Notes: a model not told the origin generated them from the sequence alone. A stretch of DNA of 64,000 bases from Symsagittifera roscoffensis (GCF_963678635.1 NC_087065.1:16782572-16846571); one strand, 5' to 3'; positions 11,280 to 23,101 are shown, counted from the first letter of the stretch. A program made the numbers and translations.

Positions 11280-12330
11280 TGATTAAAGAATGCACTAAAA
11301 TTGTAAATTCAAACAAACCTTTTCGCACAATTTTGAGCATCTTCAGGTTTTAAAATTCTAAACTATCTGTTCAAAATGATCAAAGATCATAAAAAATTTC
11401 ATAGACATCATTATTTCAAAACTTAACAAATTCAACCAATCACAACTTTACAAATATTACTGAAATGATGTTTACTTCAACCGTCCCTCCACTATAATAG
11501 CACTAACTGAAGAAATTTTTGCTAAAAAGTAAATTTCAAACGTTTTTGCAACTATGTGCATCGTCAGGATTTTTACAATAACCTAATCTAAATGACGATA
11601 AAACATCAATTTACAAATTTTATTTTCAATAATTCACATACAATTTGGTTCTAAACCATCATGTTAAAAAATTAGCCAATCACAGTTGACCTCTAATTTA
11701 CTATTAAGATTAAAATACCTTTAACCTCTTAAACTAATTAAACATTTCAAAATTAATTTGTCTGGAAGTTTCTGAGTCATAATTTCGATTTAGACATGTA
11801 CGTTTTAAATAAAAAACCAAAGATATTTTTGGACTAAATTTTCAGTGTTAACTCCCTGCTCCTAAACTCATCGCGCGTGTCAAGCCCAGTTTCTCTTTCC
11901 TGATATGTATTGCCTCTAATGTTAGCAATTTTGTTTGGTTGTTTGACCTATCTATAATTTCCCAACTAAGATCTGCGCTATTTCCCTCAAGTTGGCTTTG
12001 CTGAAGGTGCAGGCCTACCGGTGAGTCTGCTTTCTTATGTTCCCCAATTCTAGTGGTCAAATGTCGAACAGTTTGTCCGACAAAGGTGGAAGTGCATCCA
12101 CTATATAACAGTTTATGAACCACTCTTGACTTGAGGTCATTAGAAAATCTGACTTCAGTGATGGTAAACTTGATTCTAATTTTCTTGTGGTGAAAACCAC
12201 TTGAACGTTGGTTAATTTTCGTAACATGTTAGCAAAATATTGGCTCTGGTTACCTCTATATTGCACCAACAGAATTGAGGGCTTCACATCCTTTGGTGAT
12301 TGAATTGACAAACACCTCTCATCTCTCGCT
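11280..12330 (-). pseudogene. Penelope-like retroelement, 3' fragment with GIY-YIG nuclease
   Basis: The minus-strand translation gives the end of the RT-linker region (YRGNQSQYFANMLRKLTNVQ...), then a GIY-YIG endonuclease. The nuclease shows a Cys-rich entry (LLYSGC), the TFVGQT core, RHLTTRIGEH, and a C-terminal part with TLEAIHIRKEKLGL. RT plus GIY-YIG is the hallmark of Penelope-like elements. The frame shifts between the two parts (about 12120-12160) and the RT core is absent, so this is a dead 5'-truncated copy. Downstream (about 11330-11600) the motifs TGAAGATGCTC and CCTGACGATGCAC, each followed by a (T/G)GTGCGAAA or TTGCAAAAACG-like stretch, look like the paired 3'-terminal repeats of such elements. 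Confidence 0.75.
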
Positions 12331-13307
12331 GTCCAGGGGCTTGCCCTTACCCTCGATGATCTTGCACAAGGCTTCTGAAGCCACCTTTGCGGACCAATTT
12401 TCAGGGTACTGATTTTCAGCCATTGCCTCCTATTAGTTTCCTTAGCCTTATCAAATTGCTCCCAGCTAGATTTACTCCTGAAAACCCCGTGTACCGTGAC
12501 TTGGATAACACTTCAATTATACTGAGTTGGGGCGCAGTTTCTATAGTTCAGTGTAGTCCCTGTATCTGTTGGTTTTTGATACCAACAGCAAGTTACACTC
12601 CTATACTGCGATACATTTATGTTCAAACCCCGGAAAAATCCAGCACCAACTGAATTGTCTATGAATTGCGTGTTACGCAGTAATCTGCACCCCCGTATAC
12701 AAAGGATAGCACTTCTGAGCAGCGGAGAGCTTATCTTAGCTCTTATACACTTTATTATTTATGAGCGACTTTTTTCATGCATTTTTTTAAAACAGATTTC
12801 AGCTATGCGCTGCATTGACTGCGTTTCTGCTGGTGCAGCACCACGGGTGCAGCTCAAAATGAGCGACTAGAAGCTGATCTGTTCGACTTGTAGAACTCTC
12901 TATTGGTATTTTGAGTTTTTAGTGATTCTTGATCAGAAAATTCGATATATCGGAGAAGATGAATCTCGAAGATCGAAATCATGACTATCATGTATCGATA
13001 TTCTTCGATGTTTACTTTCAGGATCGAGAATCCATATTTTGCTCAGAAAAGAAATGAACTTGATTTTTTGCCACCGACACAGATAAAAAGCATTAATACG
13101 AAAAACACACAATATATTTGAGAAAAATTGCAAATTTTTATACTTGCCAAAGTCGAAATTCAAAACACGAAAGAATTAAAAACATCAAAAACATCAAAAT
13201 ATTTTTTGTTTTGTTATAGAAAATTCATTATTACAACGTCGAAAAACTCATTGTTGATATTCATATCGAAAACTGCTTTTTGAAAACTTTAATTTGAGTA
13301 AAGTATG

Positions 13308-13740
13308 TCAATTTAATGATATATCGTAGAAATATTTATTGATATCGCTTTCCCTGTTATAGGCCTTTTTCCAGTAATCTTCGTGAAGATTCAGCGTGCG
13401 GGTTGAAGACTTTGACATCAGAAATGCTTCGGTTAAACCTCGAGCCCCTATTCCGTTCATTTTAACATCTTTTCGTGCGTCCTCATCAGTTGAGCTTAAA
13501 TTGTTTACAAAGCTCTCGCCTTGCAATCGACTGATGTTTATGCTCGATTTCAACACCATTGCAAATCTCGCTCATGAGGTTGGCAAAATTATATCTGATT
13601 TCTTCATGCTTCATGTGGGTTTATCCATCTTTTGCACAGTGAAAGGCGTATGTAAGGTCAAAAAATTGACCACATGCACATGTGAATGGAATATTGGATG
13701 GTTCCAATCCATATCTAACATAAATTCTATCCCGGAATTC
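13308..13740 (-). other. Unrecognised degraded ORF next to the gap
   Basis: An 83-codon minus-strand ORF (start 13559) with protein-like composition (SSTDEDARKDVKMNGIGARG...). Upstream, in the same frame but beyond two stops, the translation continues for about 45 residues to the gap. This looks like a decayed coding segment, probably of a transposon. I cannot place it in a family. Confidence 0.25.
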
Positions 13741-13753
13741 GGATTTTTGAGGT

Positions 13754-13953
13754 NNNNNNNNNNNNNNNNNNNNNNNNNNNNNNNNNNNNNNNNNNNNNNN
13801 NNNNNNNNNNNNNNNNNNNNNNNNNNNNNNNNNNNNNNNNNNNNNNNNNNNNNNNNNNNNNNNNNNNNNNNNNNNNNNNNNNNNNNNNNNNNNNNNNNNN
13901 NNNNNNNNNNNNNNNNNNNNNNNNNNNNNNNNNNNNNNNNNNNNNNNNNNNNN
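13754..13953. other. Assembly gap (200 N)
   Basis: Exactly 200 ambiguous bases, a conventional placeholder for a gap of unknown size. ORFs that cross it are meaningless. Confidence 0.99.
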
Positions 13954-14573
13954 GGAAACACGTCACACATGGTGAGATAGTGAATCCCGCATTTAAATAT
14001 ATAAAAGATTTAGTATAGGAGTTTTTTCAATTGATGTTTGTTGACGTTTGGATATGGTGACAGTTAGATTTGACAATTGCCATTATATGGAGATCATTGA
14101 ACATATCACTAAATAATAATTTTTCTTCGCTGATGGCTTAGTAAATCAATCGTCAGAACTTTTCTGAGTTATTTGTGTTCTCTCCTTGAAAAAGTTCTGA
14201 GATTATCTGGGAGTTCAATATTTAAATCGAATATTGAACGTTTTCCTGCAAACACCTATCTTCACTATCACTAACTAATCACTAACTGATTGACTTACAT
14301 GATAAAATCTGTCAAAAGTTTTTTTTGCAAACAGTTCATATTGATTCATTTCTTCTGCAATTAATGCTCGTGGTTACACCAGCACGCGCATGTGTTATGC
14401 TAAGAGCGAACTTTTATCCAACCCTACTTTGATAGGTTAGTGCTCAGAAAAAGCTCAATTTCAATTTTTTTGTTTTGATCATGTTTTTATCCTCGTAAAT
14501 GGTGGCTGGTGTTTGATACACTGCTGGTGTTTGGTACAGTTCTGGTGTTTAGTACAGCAAGGGCAGATTGCGG

Positions 14574-14761
14574 GCTCTTTTCCGCTTTCCCCCACATTTA
14601 AAAATTTCTATTTCCATAATTGTTTTGCTTATGATTATGGCTAAATGCGTGATGTTACGAAGTACGGTAAGAAGAGCAAATTTGTTTACAATATTTAATT
14701 TCTTCACCATGTCAATTTTCTTAATCTTATGACCATGTTGAAATAGTTTTACAAAATTGCC
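14574..14761. repeat. MITE fragment beside the intact MITE
   Basis: Starts with the same terminal sequence, GGCTCTTTTCCGCTTTCCCC. It contains, in the opposite orientation, the internal landmark TAAATGCGTGATGTTA, which matches CATCACGC(G/A)...A in the neighbouring MITE and near 63675. No second terminus is seen, so it is truncated or the host of the next copy. Confidence 0.5.
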
Positions 14762-14983
14762 GGCTCTTTTCCACTTTCACCCCACATTTGAGTTTCAGTT
14801 TTGAAAAACTAATTTTGCTTAGTCATAATGCAGTGAAATTTTACATGGTGAACAAACTAATTATCGTGAACACATTCTTTCTTCACGCCTCACTTCTTAA
14901 CATCACGCGCTCAGCCATAATAACACGTGAGACAACTGAAAAAAATGAAAATTTGAAATGTTGGGGGAAAGTGGAAAAGAGCC
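14762..14983. mobile_element. MITE with 8-bp target-site duplication
   Basis: A 222-bp element with terminal inverted repeats starting GGCTCTTTTCCACTTTC and a right end ending GAAAGTGGAAAAGAGCC. The imperfect similarity of the ends extends to about 28 bp. It is flanked on both sides by AAATTGCC (14754-14761 and 14984-14991), a perfect 8-bp target duplication. An 8-bp duplication with no transposase fits a non-autonomous hAT-like element. Related termini occur near 692-730, 14574, 16624-16655, 17118 and 63570. Confidence 0.85.
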
Positions 14984-14999
14984 AAATTGCCTACAAATA

Positions 15000-15890
15000 A
15001 AACTCTAAATGTAGAGGTCGCAGGTTGGAATCTTATTGACTGCACTTTTTTTAGAAACTTTTCGTACTGCTGCTGGCATTTTATTGCAATATTAAATGCA
15101 TTTTTTGACATTTTTGCTTTTGCTTTAGAAGAGCAGCTTCGCTTCTTGGTATTATGATAATTATTTTGTTTTCCAATCGAAGTCCTAATTTTTTCAAACT
15201 GTTTTGTGCTCGATTAGGTGAGCTATATCCACTCACTTAGAGCGCATTGGGTTGCTAGGATTTCGTGGTTTGTTGGGATTAGGTTTGGCTTTGAAATAAT
15301 TGTTCCAAAATAAATTGAAAGGTAAGTGTTTGTCTAGGGAGAGGGAGGGAGAGTGCGTTAGAAAGAATCGAAATTTTTAACTGACTTAATAACTGCGTAT
15401 TTTTCAGCGGGGCGAGCGTCTTCTAAGCCGCTCTCACCGCCCCTTCTCGTCCCTTTTATTGGGTGCTGTATTTTGTTGGAGGAATATAATGGGAGATATC
15501 CTTTTATTCAATCAAAACATAGGTAGTTTTCTTACTTTTTCTTTTGAAACTGCTCGTTACACCGAAAAATGTAAATTAATGTAATACTGGGGGAAAAATG
15601 AGAAGTCCTTTAAAAACGAAATAACAAAATTAGACAATTTCAAGCTTTTGCTTTTTAAATTAGCAAGTGAAATAATTCTTGTTGTTGTAATAACAGAACT
15701 AAATCAGAATGTTATGGGAAAAAGGCTGAAGTGGGAGGCAAATGGGATCTTATTAACAATTCCCCCCTTGTGCAATAAGGGGGAGATTCGTTACAAGGTG
15801 CCAAATTCGTATTCGCTTAATTGTTCAATTCTTTCTTTAAAGGGGGGGATTCGTTACAAGGTACCATAGGGGGGGGGGATAGTTAACAAG
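15000..15890. other. No gene seen; G-rich repeats
   Basis: AT-rich, then two copies of a short G-rich motif (AGGGGG(G)GATTCGTTACAA followed by GGT(G/A)CCA) at about 15778 and 15841, and a G10 run near 15870. Confidence 0.4.
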
Positions 15891-15924
15891 ATCCGGCAAA
15901 TGTAACACAAAAGTTAAGTCTCAC

Positions 15925-16125
15925 CGAGCTGGATGCGTTGAAATTGTAACTGCTGCTGGTTTGAACCCGACTGGAGTTCGCGTTTCCCGAGTTAGAAGCA
16001 TTCGGCACAAGGCGAGTTGTTGTAACTTTGGTGTCGGGATGTGTTATATTTGCACTCGCTGGTTGTCCGTAAGAGAAGGGGGTCAGCTTCCTACTCGGTC
16101 GTTTATTGTTGTTGTTGTCAGTCAT
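15925..16125 (-). CDS. Possible first coding exon of an unidentified gene
   Basis: An ATG at 16125 (minus strand) opens 201 nt (67 codons, phase 0) ending at a good donor (TCG|GTGAGA). The product begins MTDNNNNKRPSRK and is rich in Asn, Ser and Thr, typical of a disordered N-terminus. Codon use is unlike the flanking AT-rich DNA. No downstream exon could be identified on the minus strand toward 15 kb, and the gap at 13.75 kb may hide some. The AAC/AAT codon run could also reflect a simple (GTT)n repeat. Confidence 0.35.
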
Positions 16126-16904
16126 CGTAAAAAGATGCTGTGGGTCGATTTTGGTTTCGCGGTTGTAAGCTTTGGAGCAATTGTTCTCTCGTTGTCATGA
16201 TATTGCAAGTGTATCTTCGGCTTCTGAGCTAGTTAAAAACCAGCACGTGCCATTTTGATGGCGAAATGGACTTTAAAGAATGACCTTTCTTTTAGTTCAG
16301 TACAAGGTTTGAACCCTTCATTGGAGTTAATAAGTCAGTATTCTTTAACAGATTGTGGTCTTTAACCTAACATTGTAAAACCCCTCGTTGCACAACAACA
16401 TTGATGGTTAATTGCGATGGGGGAGCCAAAACATAATAGGAAAAACTGTATGTGAAACGATGTGGATGGAAATGGTAGAAGAGCCAGGCATGAGATTGAC
16501 TTTTATTGTGTAATAAGGGGTCTTACAAGGGTTAGTATGAGGACCAATTATGTTTGCTATATCCTAATATCAATTTTCATGCAAATTGGGCAACGTGAAA
16601 AAAAGCATTTAACTTAAAACATTTGCAGGTGGGGGAAAGGAAACATAACCAAGAGCCAAAATTTCACTATCATCATTTTTATTCTTTCTTTTTTTTTAGA
16701 ATCCTCTTCTTGTTCTTAGGGGTGTTAGTTGATATTACGCAACGAACAGCTAGTGTTTTAGTACGAATCTTCTTTTTTAAACCTAGTTCGCAAATGAAAG
16801 TGTTCATTTGTGTGCTTTTTTTGCTATAATCACGATCTGTAGCATTGGAAATTTCATTGCATCTGTTCTCGGCTTTTTTGTGGCAAGTGTTTTTGATGGA
16901 CTAA

Positions 16905-17070
16905 GCGGCCGTAGCTGAGTTGTTAATGCGTTAGACTCTTAATGCGAGGTCGTAGCAGCTCGTAGGTTTGAGTCCGTCGCCGAATTTTTACCAATTCGAG
17001 GCTTATTTTATATCTTTCTTTCTGCACTTCTTAGAGCTGCTTTTTGTCCTGTGCTCGCTAGTGTTTGCTG
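16905..17070 (+). repeat. tRNA-Lys-like SINE, copy 3
   Basis: Head GCGGCCGTAGCTGAGTTGTT with a Lys-like loop (GACTCTTAAT, anticodon CTT) and B box GGTTTGAGTCC. Then come the family body (CAATTCGAGGCTTATTTTA) and the tail (GCTGCTTTTTGTCCTG, GCTCGCTAGTGTTTG). The anticodon stem is broken, so this is a SINE and not a working tRNA gene. Confidence 0.75.
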
Positions 17071-17714
17071 GCATCAAAATTTGAATTCGAAAGTGGGACG
17101 CGAAGGTTTCTTTAACGGGCTCTTTTCCATTTTCCCACCCTTCTCGTAGAATTACCAAATAAAAATGAGAAAAATTGTTCATACGGCAATTTGCTTGTAA
17201 AAAATATATATTGTAACAATCTGTTCACTCGTTCGCGCTTAATTTTTTAACGCCATTTAGAACATGAATATGTGATGCTCTGAGAAGTTATCGAAAATAA
17301 AACTTAGTATGAACTTTATGAGAATAAATATATGAACTTACCTGATCTGCTGAAGCATTTTTGCTTTGATTCAGAAGCGAATCCATATTTTTCATGTCAT
17401 TTTAACCACTTGTCACAATGTGTCAAGCACGATAGATTCTCATGATATTAATCAGTCCTATCCATGAAAGCGATACTATATATGTCGAATGTAATTTTGG
17501 TTAAAAAAGGTTCCAAAAATGGGAACACCTGAACAAAAAACTCTCTCCCTAATGACATATCTTGTTATATGTATACTTTTCCCACATATATCAACTATAA
17601 ATACTAACTAATTTTTAGGTAGATTATCAATAACATAGATCTCAAAAAAATCTTCTTTACAAATCCCTTGCCTTGCACCGATCCACAGAAGTGGTTTCCA
17701 GACTGGAAACTTGA

Positions 17715-18625
17715 ATGAATAACTCTAATAATTCAACAGATCTTTCAAATCCTGAAGAGGCAATGGCCTGGCTGGTTGCTTTCCTTAAGAGACCACGCTC
17801 AGAGAAGAAACTTGACAACGCTGCAGACGTAACGAATCCCATAAACATTCAAAGGACGATTTGTTTTCCTCAGCCAATGTGGAGTGCAAGCAATCAGGAA
17901 GTTGAAGTCTTGTTTCGCCAAAAAACCTCAGCAAGTTGATATTCAATGAAATCCACATTGTGGTATGAGACTACGACAGAATCAGAGGTCATGTGATCAT
18001 TGCTGTGCCATGTTCCTTTCGACTATTCAAAATTAAGGACAGTCAGGAGATGACTTTCTTGGACAACTTCGTGAAGCTGCTCGGTTTTGTAAGTTTTCAG
18101 AACTTAAAAAATACTGCTGATGCGGAAGATGAGATGATACGAATCCAGTTCATATCCGGATTAAGATCAGCAGACTCTGAACTCAAATTCCAGAACGTCT
18201 TCAAACAGATACAAAGGTGATTGGAGATAATGCTCAGAATCTGAATCACACTTCATGACAGAAGTTGAAATATTGACAACATGAGAAAGCGTACCCTGGC
18301 GTTGCACCTTTCATACTTTTCAGAAAAAAAAAGATATGTACGATGCTCACAAGACACATCCAGGAAGGCAAGCATCAGAAAAGGCGTTGAGAATTGTTGC
18401 TTGATTGCCTGGCTTGTCACTACTGGAACGACTTTCTCAAGATGCGACATCTGTCAAAAGAAAAGGTCATCGGAGTGGCCAGAAGCAGATGTATCGGAAC
18501 GAATCCATATGAACTGGGCCTTCATCAAAGAGCAAGGAAACATGTTGATTGTTGTTGAAGCAGGAAGTGGCTGGATTGAAGCATCCCCGACCAATGACAG
18601 AACAACTCAAACTGTCAACAAATAA
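17715..18625 (+). pseudogene. Gutted Ty3-type retrotransposon: Gag piece joined to integrase piece
   Basis: Three open segments lie in sequence. The middle one (17993-18220) reads like a Gag capsid (DEMIRIQFISGLRS...), although I cannot assign it exactly. The last (18281-18625) is clearly integrase: the second Cys pair of the zinc finger (CDICQKK), then RIHMNWAFIK...NMLIVVEAGSGWIEA, which covers the first catalytic region with the usual Asp replaced by Asn (MNW). Protease, RT and RNase H are missing between them, so an internal deletion removed most of pol. It is unrelated in sequence to the giant element at 30-55 kb. Confidence 0.65.
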
Positions 18626-19420
18626 TAAGTCGCGTTAACGCTTTCAGAATTAGGGATAAAATCTTCAAAATGCGCATTTAGTCCAGAGCATGGCCAAATT
18701 GACAGTTTTCAAACTTTCAAAGTTTTGTAAAATAGATCGGAGGTAAAATTATTTTTTTTAAATTTGATTTCCGGGAGTCAATATCTTCAATGGGTCTTAA
18801 TTTTTTTGAACTTCATTACTTCCATTGCCGAAAATTGGCTGATTACAAAAGAACCACACCAAGCATAAATATTCCGTTTTTTTCAAAAGCCGGAACAAAA
18901 TCAGCTGAGTAAGTTTGCAGGAAGGACGTATTAGTTCAAAGTGCTTACTACAATACCATGTTATAACTATATAAAAAAACGTCTCTTAACTAGTTGTAGG
19001 TTTTTGAGTTTTGACCTACGGTTCCGCATCGAAAATTGTCTAAAGGCATTTGAGTTAATGTGGTTTAAAACCACCTAATACTCGATTTATGCTGTATACT
19101 GTGAAAGTCTAATTTATACGATCTTGCAAACAATTTGGAAAACTTTTTCTTTGGTAAAAATGTTGTTTTGAATTCTTCAATAAAAAAGGCACTGAGATAG
19201 AACTGACGATAAAAGTCATATATTTTAACTTTTCAGGTAAATTTCCGCAAGGAAAGAGAATGTCTGGCCTCTTCCTTGAATTTAGGAAAAAGCTCTGCTA
19301 CTTGCTTTGTAACCGTTAATGTTTTTTTTTCACAAGAAGTGCTTGCTATGAAACGAGATCACTATTTTTCGGTCGCAGATTTCTGTTTCAAATTTCTTCA
19401 AGACTGTGCTAAAGCGAACT
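18626..19420. other. No gene seen
   Basis: AT-rich with chance ORFs only. Confidence 0.4.
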
Positions 19421-19422
19421 TT

Positions 19423-19911
19423 TCATGATCTCAAGGAAAAACGTCAATGATCAGTAAAACATTTTGGTCATTATATCATTGGTTATTAGGTTATTGGTTA
19501 TTATTATCATCAGTACAGAAAAAAAACAAATTTGTACAAATTTAAAGGCACATTCAAAATGTAAAAATCGTAATGAAGTAAAAAAAAACAGATAGAACTT
19601 CAATATAAGCCGTTTACTTGGAACAAGGCACTGGAATGTGGGACAATCTAACAACGTTACAGCTTCAGGGTCAACTCGCGTGCCTGGTATTTTCCTTCTC
19701 GCAGGCTTTTCAGTTTTATTGTCCCACATTTATGTGGCTTGTTACAAGTAAATTTGTTTTATTTGTTTTCAACTTCACTTCGCTTTTTACTATTTTAATG
19801 TGCTTTTAATTTGTACAATTTCGTTATTTCTTTGTGTATTGATGATGGCATAATGTCGAAAATGATCATTGATGTTTTTACTGATCATTGATGTTTCCCA
19901 TGAGATCATGA
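19423..19911. mobile_element. Foldback/MITE-like element
   Basis: Left end TCATGATCTCAAGG...CAATGATCAGTAAAA is mirrored at the right end by TTTTACTGATCATTGATGTT...ATGAGATCATGA (about 36 bp, few mismatches). Inside, a second pair of arms (about 19524-19590 and 19755-19820, with GTACAAATTTAAAGGCACAT against its complement) and a perfect 13-bp pair (AATGTGGGACAAT / ATTGTCCCACATT near 19634 and 19718) make nearly the whole element self-complementary. No transposase. The tandem duplication that follows starts inside its right arm. Confidence 0.6.
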
Positions 19912-22037
19912 TGACTGCATATCTATGCAGTTTTTTTGCTCGGCAATTTGAAATAGAATGAGCTGTATCCGCATTGATAGTTGATGGTGCTCTTTAAGGA
20001 TTTTGTTTTAGATGTGATAAAGCGGATTCGAATAAAAAACGGTAATCATATTATCAAAAACAAAAGGTAAAACAAGAGAATTAAGACTCTGGTTTGTAAT
20101 TTTTCAAACCAGATGGAACTGCTGTTAGAGCCAATATGCTTTCTTTTCATTGTGTAGGGCCTAGTCTTTTCAGAGATCAAGTTTTTGAACATAAAATGTT
20201 CCATGCTACAGTTAAATAGGAGCTTGCTATTTTAGAACGAATAGGCCACGATGCAACAACTCGTGAGTGGCTTGATTATCATGTAACGCAGGACTCGACT
20301 GTCCGTTAGAAGAAAACTTATTATCCAAACTGTGTATTGGAAAGTGCTATTTATATTAGTAGACATCACATCAAAAATGATGCAAAATCCTTCGTTCAAT
20401 TTTTGTAGCTCGTCGAGTGACTTGTTTAACTTTCCGCCTTTTCGCTGTTATGTTTTGGTATTTGCAACTGCTTCTGAACTCGAACAGTTTTGCGGGTATG
20501 AATATGAACAGTCTATCTCTCCATTGTTTGCGTTTTGGAACCTGGTACAGACTTGGCGAAAACTGTTGATCGGTTGGTATTTCGAGAACAAAATGAGTTT
20601 CAGATCGCTTGAAGTCAGCCGTGATGTCTGTCATTGTCAAGTAGAATCTAAATAGCCACATCAATAAAAGTGGAATTGATTAGATGAACATAGCTTTTTG
20701 AAATCAGCTAATACATTTGGGGTGGTTTATCTATAAGGGAAAGGACCAACATACGAGCTGTTCAGTTCTTCAAGGAGAACCGATGTTGTGTACCTGTTTA
20801 TTATATACATGCATTGTTTTTTGGTTAGTTTTCTGGGCTGGATAATGTTGCCTCACTCTCAAGCAACGAGCTCGTATCATAATGGGCTTTGAACATCCGA
20901 CCTTGGAGACGTGTTTTGTAAATATTCAAATACATATGCTGTTTTTTACTCTTAAAAAGATATCAGTACTTATAGGCACGCATCTTAAACGGTTATTCTT
21001 GAAGCAGCAAAAACTTAGCGCCTCTCGGCTCAAAAGGTCCTGCTTGTCTTTTTGCGAAGTGTTTGAGAAATTTAAACTTGAGTAACCTCGTTGCATCGGC
21101 AGTTGACTTTGCAGACCACCTGTCTTGAGGTACTTGCACCTGGAGTAACTTCACTTCCCCTCTCTTCCTAATTGTATCCGAATCCTCGTCATCGTCAGCA
21201 TATTCACTGATGTCGTATCATGGGATCAACTTGAGCATTCGTCCCATATTTTAGAAAAGGTTTTTTAAACCAGTAAAGTAACTTTAAAAGAAGTTATTTG
21301 AATCTTATTCCTCAAGCACTCTCGTCGCAGTTTTAAGAAATGTAAATTTTTGTTGATGTTATTTGTGTTTAATAAAGTGATCTGTGAAGTCAAAACATAT
21401 TTAGTCCTCATAGAAAACTTTATAAAAATAATTGATTCGACCACAAAACGGCTGTTCATGTAATGCGGGTAGAAAAAATGGCTGTTTTTTCTAGATTTTG
21501 AAATCGAAACAATTAAGCATTAAATTACCCTCGTGCGAAGCATGAAACAACAGCCCAATTGTTTTTTTAGGTACTACTTCTACTCCGTAGTTTTATTTTG
21601 CCTTGGGAGCATAGATTGCTTAATTAATCCCTGTCGTTGGCTGTGGACTCCGGACGAAGCGATTGACTGGTGCGTACTCGTTTCAGCTGCTGGATGCCTC
21701 CGTTACCTGGCCGTGTCTGGAGTTGCCAAACGGGTTGGAAAAGCACGGATCCATCGGGTTGAAGAGTCACTTTCTGGCGACTAACAGTGGAATGTTTATC
21801 AACTTTTTTCTTACAAAAATTATATAGAGAGCCTCAAATTAACAATCGGCTACCAGTCTTTTTGCTGTTTTGTAAGTTTTAGCACCTTATGACCAATTTT
21901 TAACTCTTTTTTTTTCAACTTTTTTTTACAATATATCAGTACCAAGAGTTTTGAGTCATAACTCATCTGGTTGAAAAATTTTCGAGTGTTTTTTTTTCGA
22001 TAATATCTTCATAAATTGAAGTAAAAAGCTCCTAAGT

Positions 22038-22289
22038 TCATGCAATCTTTGCTAGATGAAATTGTTTCTGTGGTTTTTTCAGTGGTAAGCAATAAACATC
22101 CCTGAGTCTATCTCTGCTTCCGAGGTACTCGCTGGCCAAGGAAAATGTAGGAGATGTCACATCTCTTCTAGTTGGCAGCTGCAGTCGGTGGTCAGGGACT
22201 GGGTAGGGCTGCCTGTAGTAAGGTCTAGTCTGTTGATTCGGTCTAGTCGGATAGAAGCTCTGAGCACTTTTACTCCTCTCAAGTTGCAT
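22038..22289 (-). CDS. Possible small ORF divergent from NAA10, copy 1
   Basis: An 83-codon minus-strand ORF starting about 110 bp left of the probable NAA10 promoter region. Composition is protein-like (RPYYRQPYPVPDHRLQLPTRR; SLASEYLGSRDRLRDVYCLP). It could be a short protein or the first coding exon of a divergent gene sharing a bidirectional promoter. No strong donor is visible inside it. I do not recognise it. The second copy at 25575-25826 differs by one residue. Confidence 0.35.
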   Translation of the reverse strand: MQLERSKSAQSFYPTRPNQQTRPYYRQPYPVPDHRLQLPTRRDVTSPTFSLASEYLGSRDRLRDVYCLPLKKPQKQFHLAKIA

Positions 22290-22399
22290 TGCTTTTCACT
22301 CTTGACATTTGGGGTTCGGAGCACATTTTGAACGCAGTTTTTTTGTGGGTTTTTGTTCGCAGTTGGTTTCAAGTAAATGTCACTTGTGATTGTTTCACT

Positions 22400-22533
22400 T
22401 AGTTTGTAGATAACATGTTTTATTGAGACTTGACCGTAGTATGTGACTTTTGTATGCGAGGCATAACATCAAGTAGTTTAACCGGGCGTTTATACGTGCC
22501 GTTTTGTTGCTTGTGATAATTTGCTTGTGCCAA
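22400..22533 (+). other. Possible NAA10 5'UTR exon, copy 1
   Basis: A good donor (CCAA|GTGAGT, GT at 22534) lies about 310 bp before an acceptor (TTTTTCAG, ending 22842) that precedes the start codon by 27 nt. This pattern suggests an untranslated first exon. The exon's left limit is not defined by sequence. The acceptor could instead receive a trans-spliced leader. Repeated in copy 2 (donor at about 26070). Confidence 0.35.
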
Positions 22534-22869
22534 GTGAGTATTATTTATTTTTTGCTGAGATGAAAAAAAAAAGATATTTCGAGGAAGATTATATTGAGTT
22601 TTTAGCTCATCTCGTTATGAAGTTTAACTGGCTTGCTTTTTTGATAGCTTTTTTATCGGAGTCGAAACAGATTTGTTTTGGTTAAAATTTAAAAGATTTT
22701 GACTTAAGACATGTCGCTACAATCTCCCCTGCCTTTTCCTATATTCTTTTCTAATTAAATTTAGAAAAAAAAGTTAGTGCTCTTTTCTTCGGCTGATTAG
22801 GTGTCTTAAAAATGTATCTTCCTGTTTATAATGGTTTTTCAGATAACTTGTTTGTGTTGTCACAATACA

Positions 22870-23101
22870 ATGGTGACTGTGCGACTGGCCAAGCCAGCAG
22901 ACTTGCTCAACATGCAGCACTGCAACCTTCTCTGTCTACCTGAGAACTACCAGATGAAGTACTACTTCTACCACGGACTCTCCTGGCCCCAGATGTCCTT
23001 TGTGGCTGAGGACGAGCACAGTGGCAAGATAGTGGGATATGTGCTGGCTAAAATGGAGGAGGACCCGGATGACTTGCCCCATGGACACATCACTAGTCTG
23101 G
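22870..23101 (+). CDS. NAA10: NAA10 first coding exon, copy 1
   Basis: Encodes the N-terminal part of the catalytic subunit of the NatA N-alpha-acetyltransferase, which acetylates the N-terminus of nascent proteins at the ribosome together with NAA15. The residues [20 protein letters not shown] and [20 protein letters not shown], then [20 protein letters not shown], are nearly identical to animal NAA10. The ATG at 22870 is chosen because the conserved [12 protein letters not shown] start follows it directly. The exon ends in phase 1 at CTG G|GTTAGT. Joined to 55666 it reads ...[11 protein letters not shown] without a break. An identical exon lies 3.5 kb downstream. Splicing one exon copy to the other would shift the frame through UTR sequence, so only one can be used per mRNA. 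Confidence 0.93.

Noticed and set aside
12387-12870. Plus-strand ORFs beside the Penelope fragment
   Set aside because: They overlap each other in different frames and have no recognisable content; the coding signal is on the minus strand.
13396-13980. 194-codon plus-strand ORF
   Set aside because: It runs through 200 N and is open only because of the gap.
20332-21784. Plus- and minus-strand ORFs of 67-107 codons in the duplicated unit (repeated at 23870-25322)
   Set aside because: Identical in both copies only because the whole unit is duplicated; none has protein-like features or splice sites that fit.
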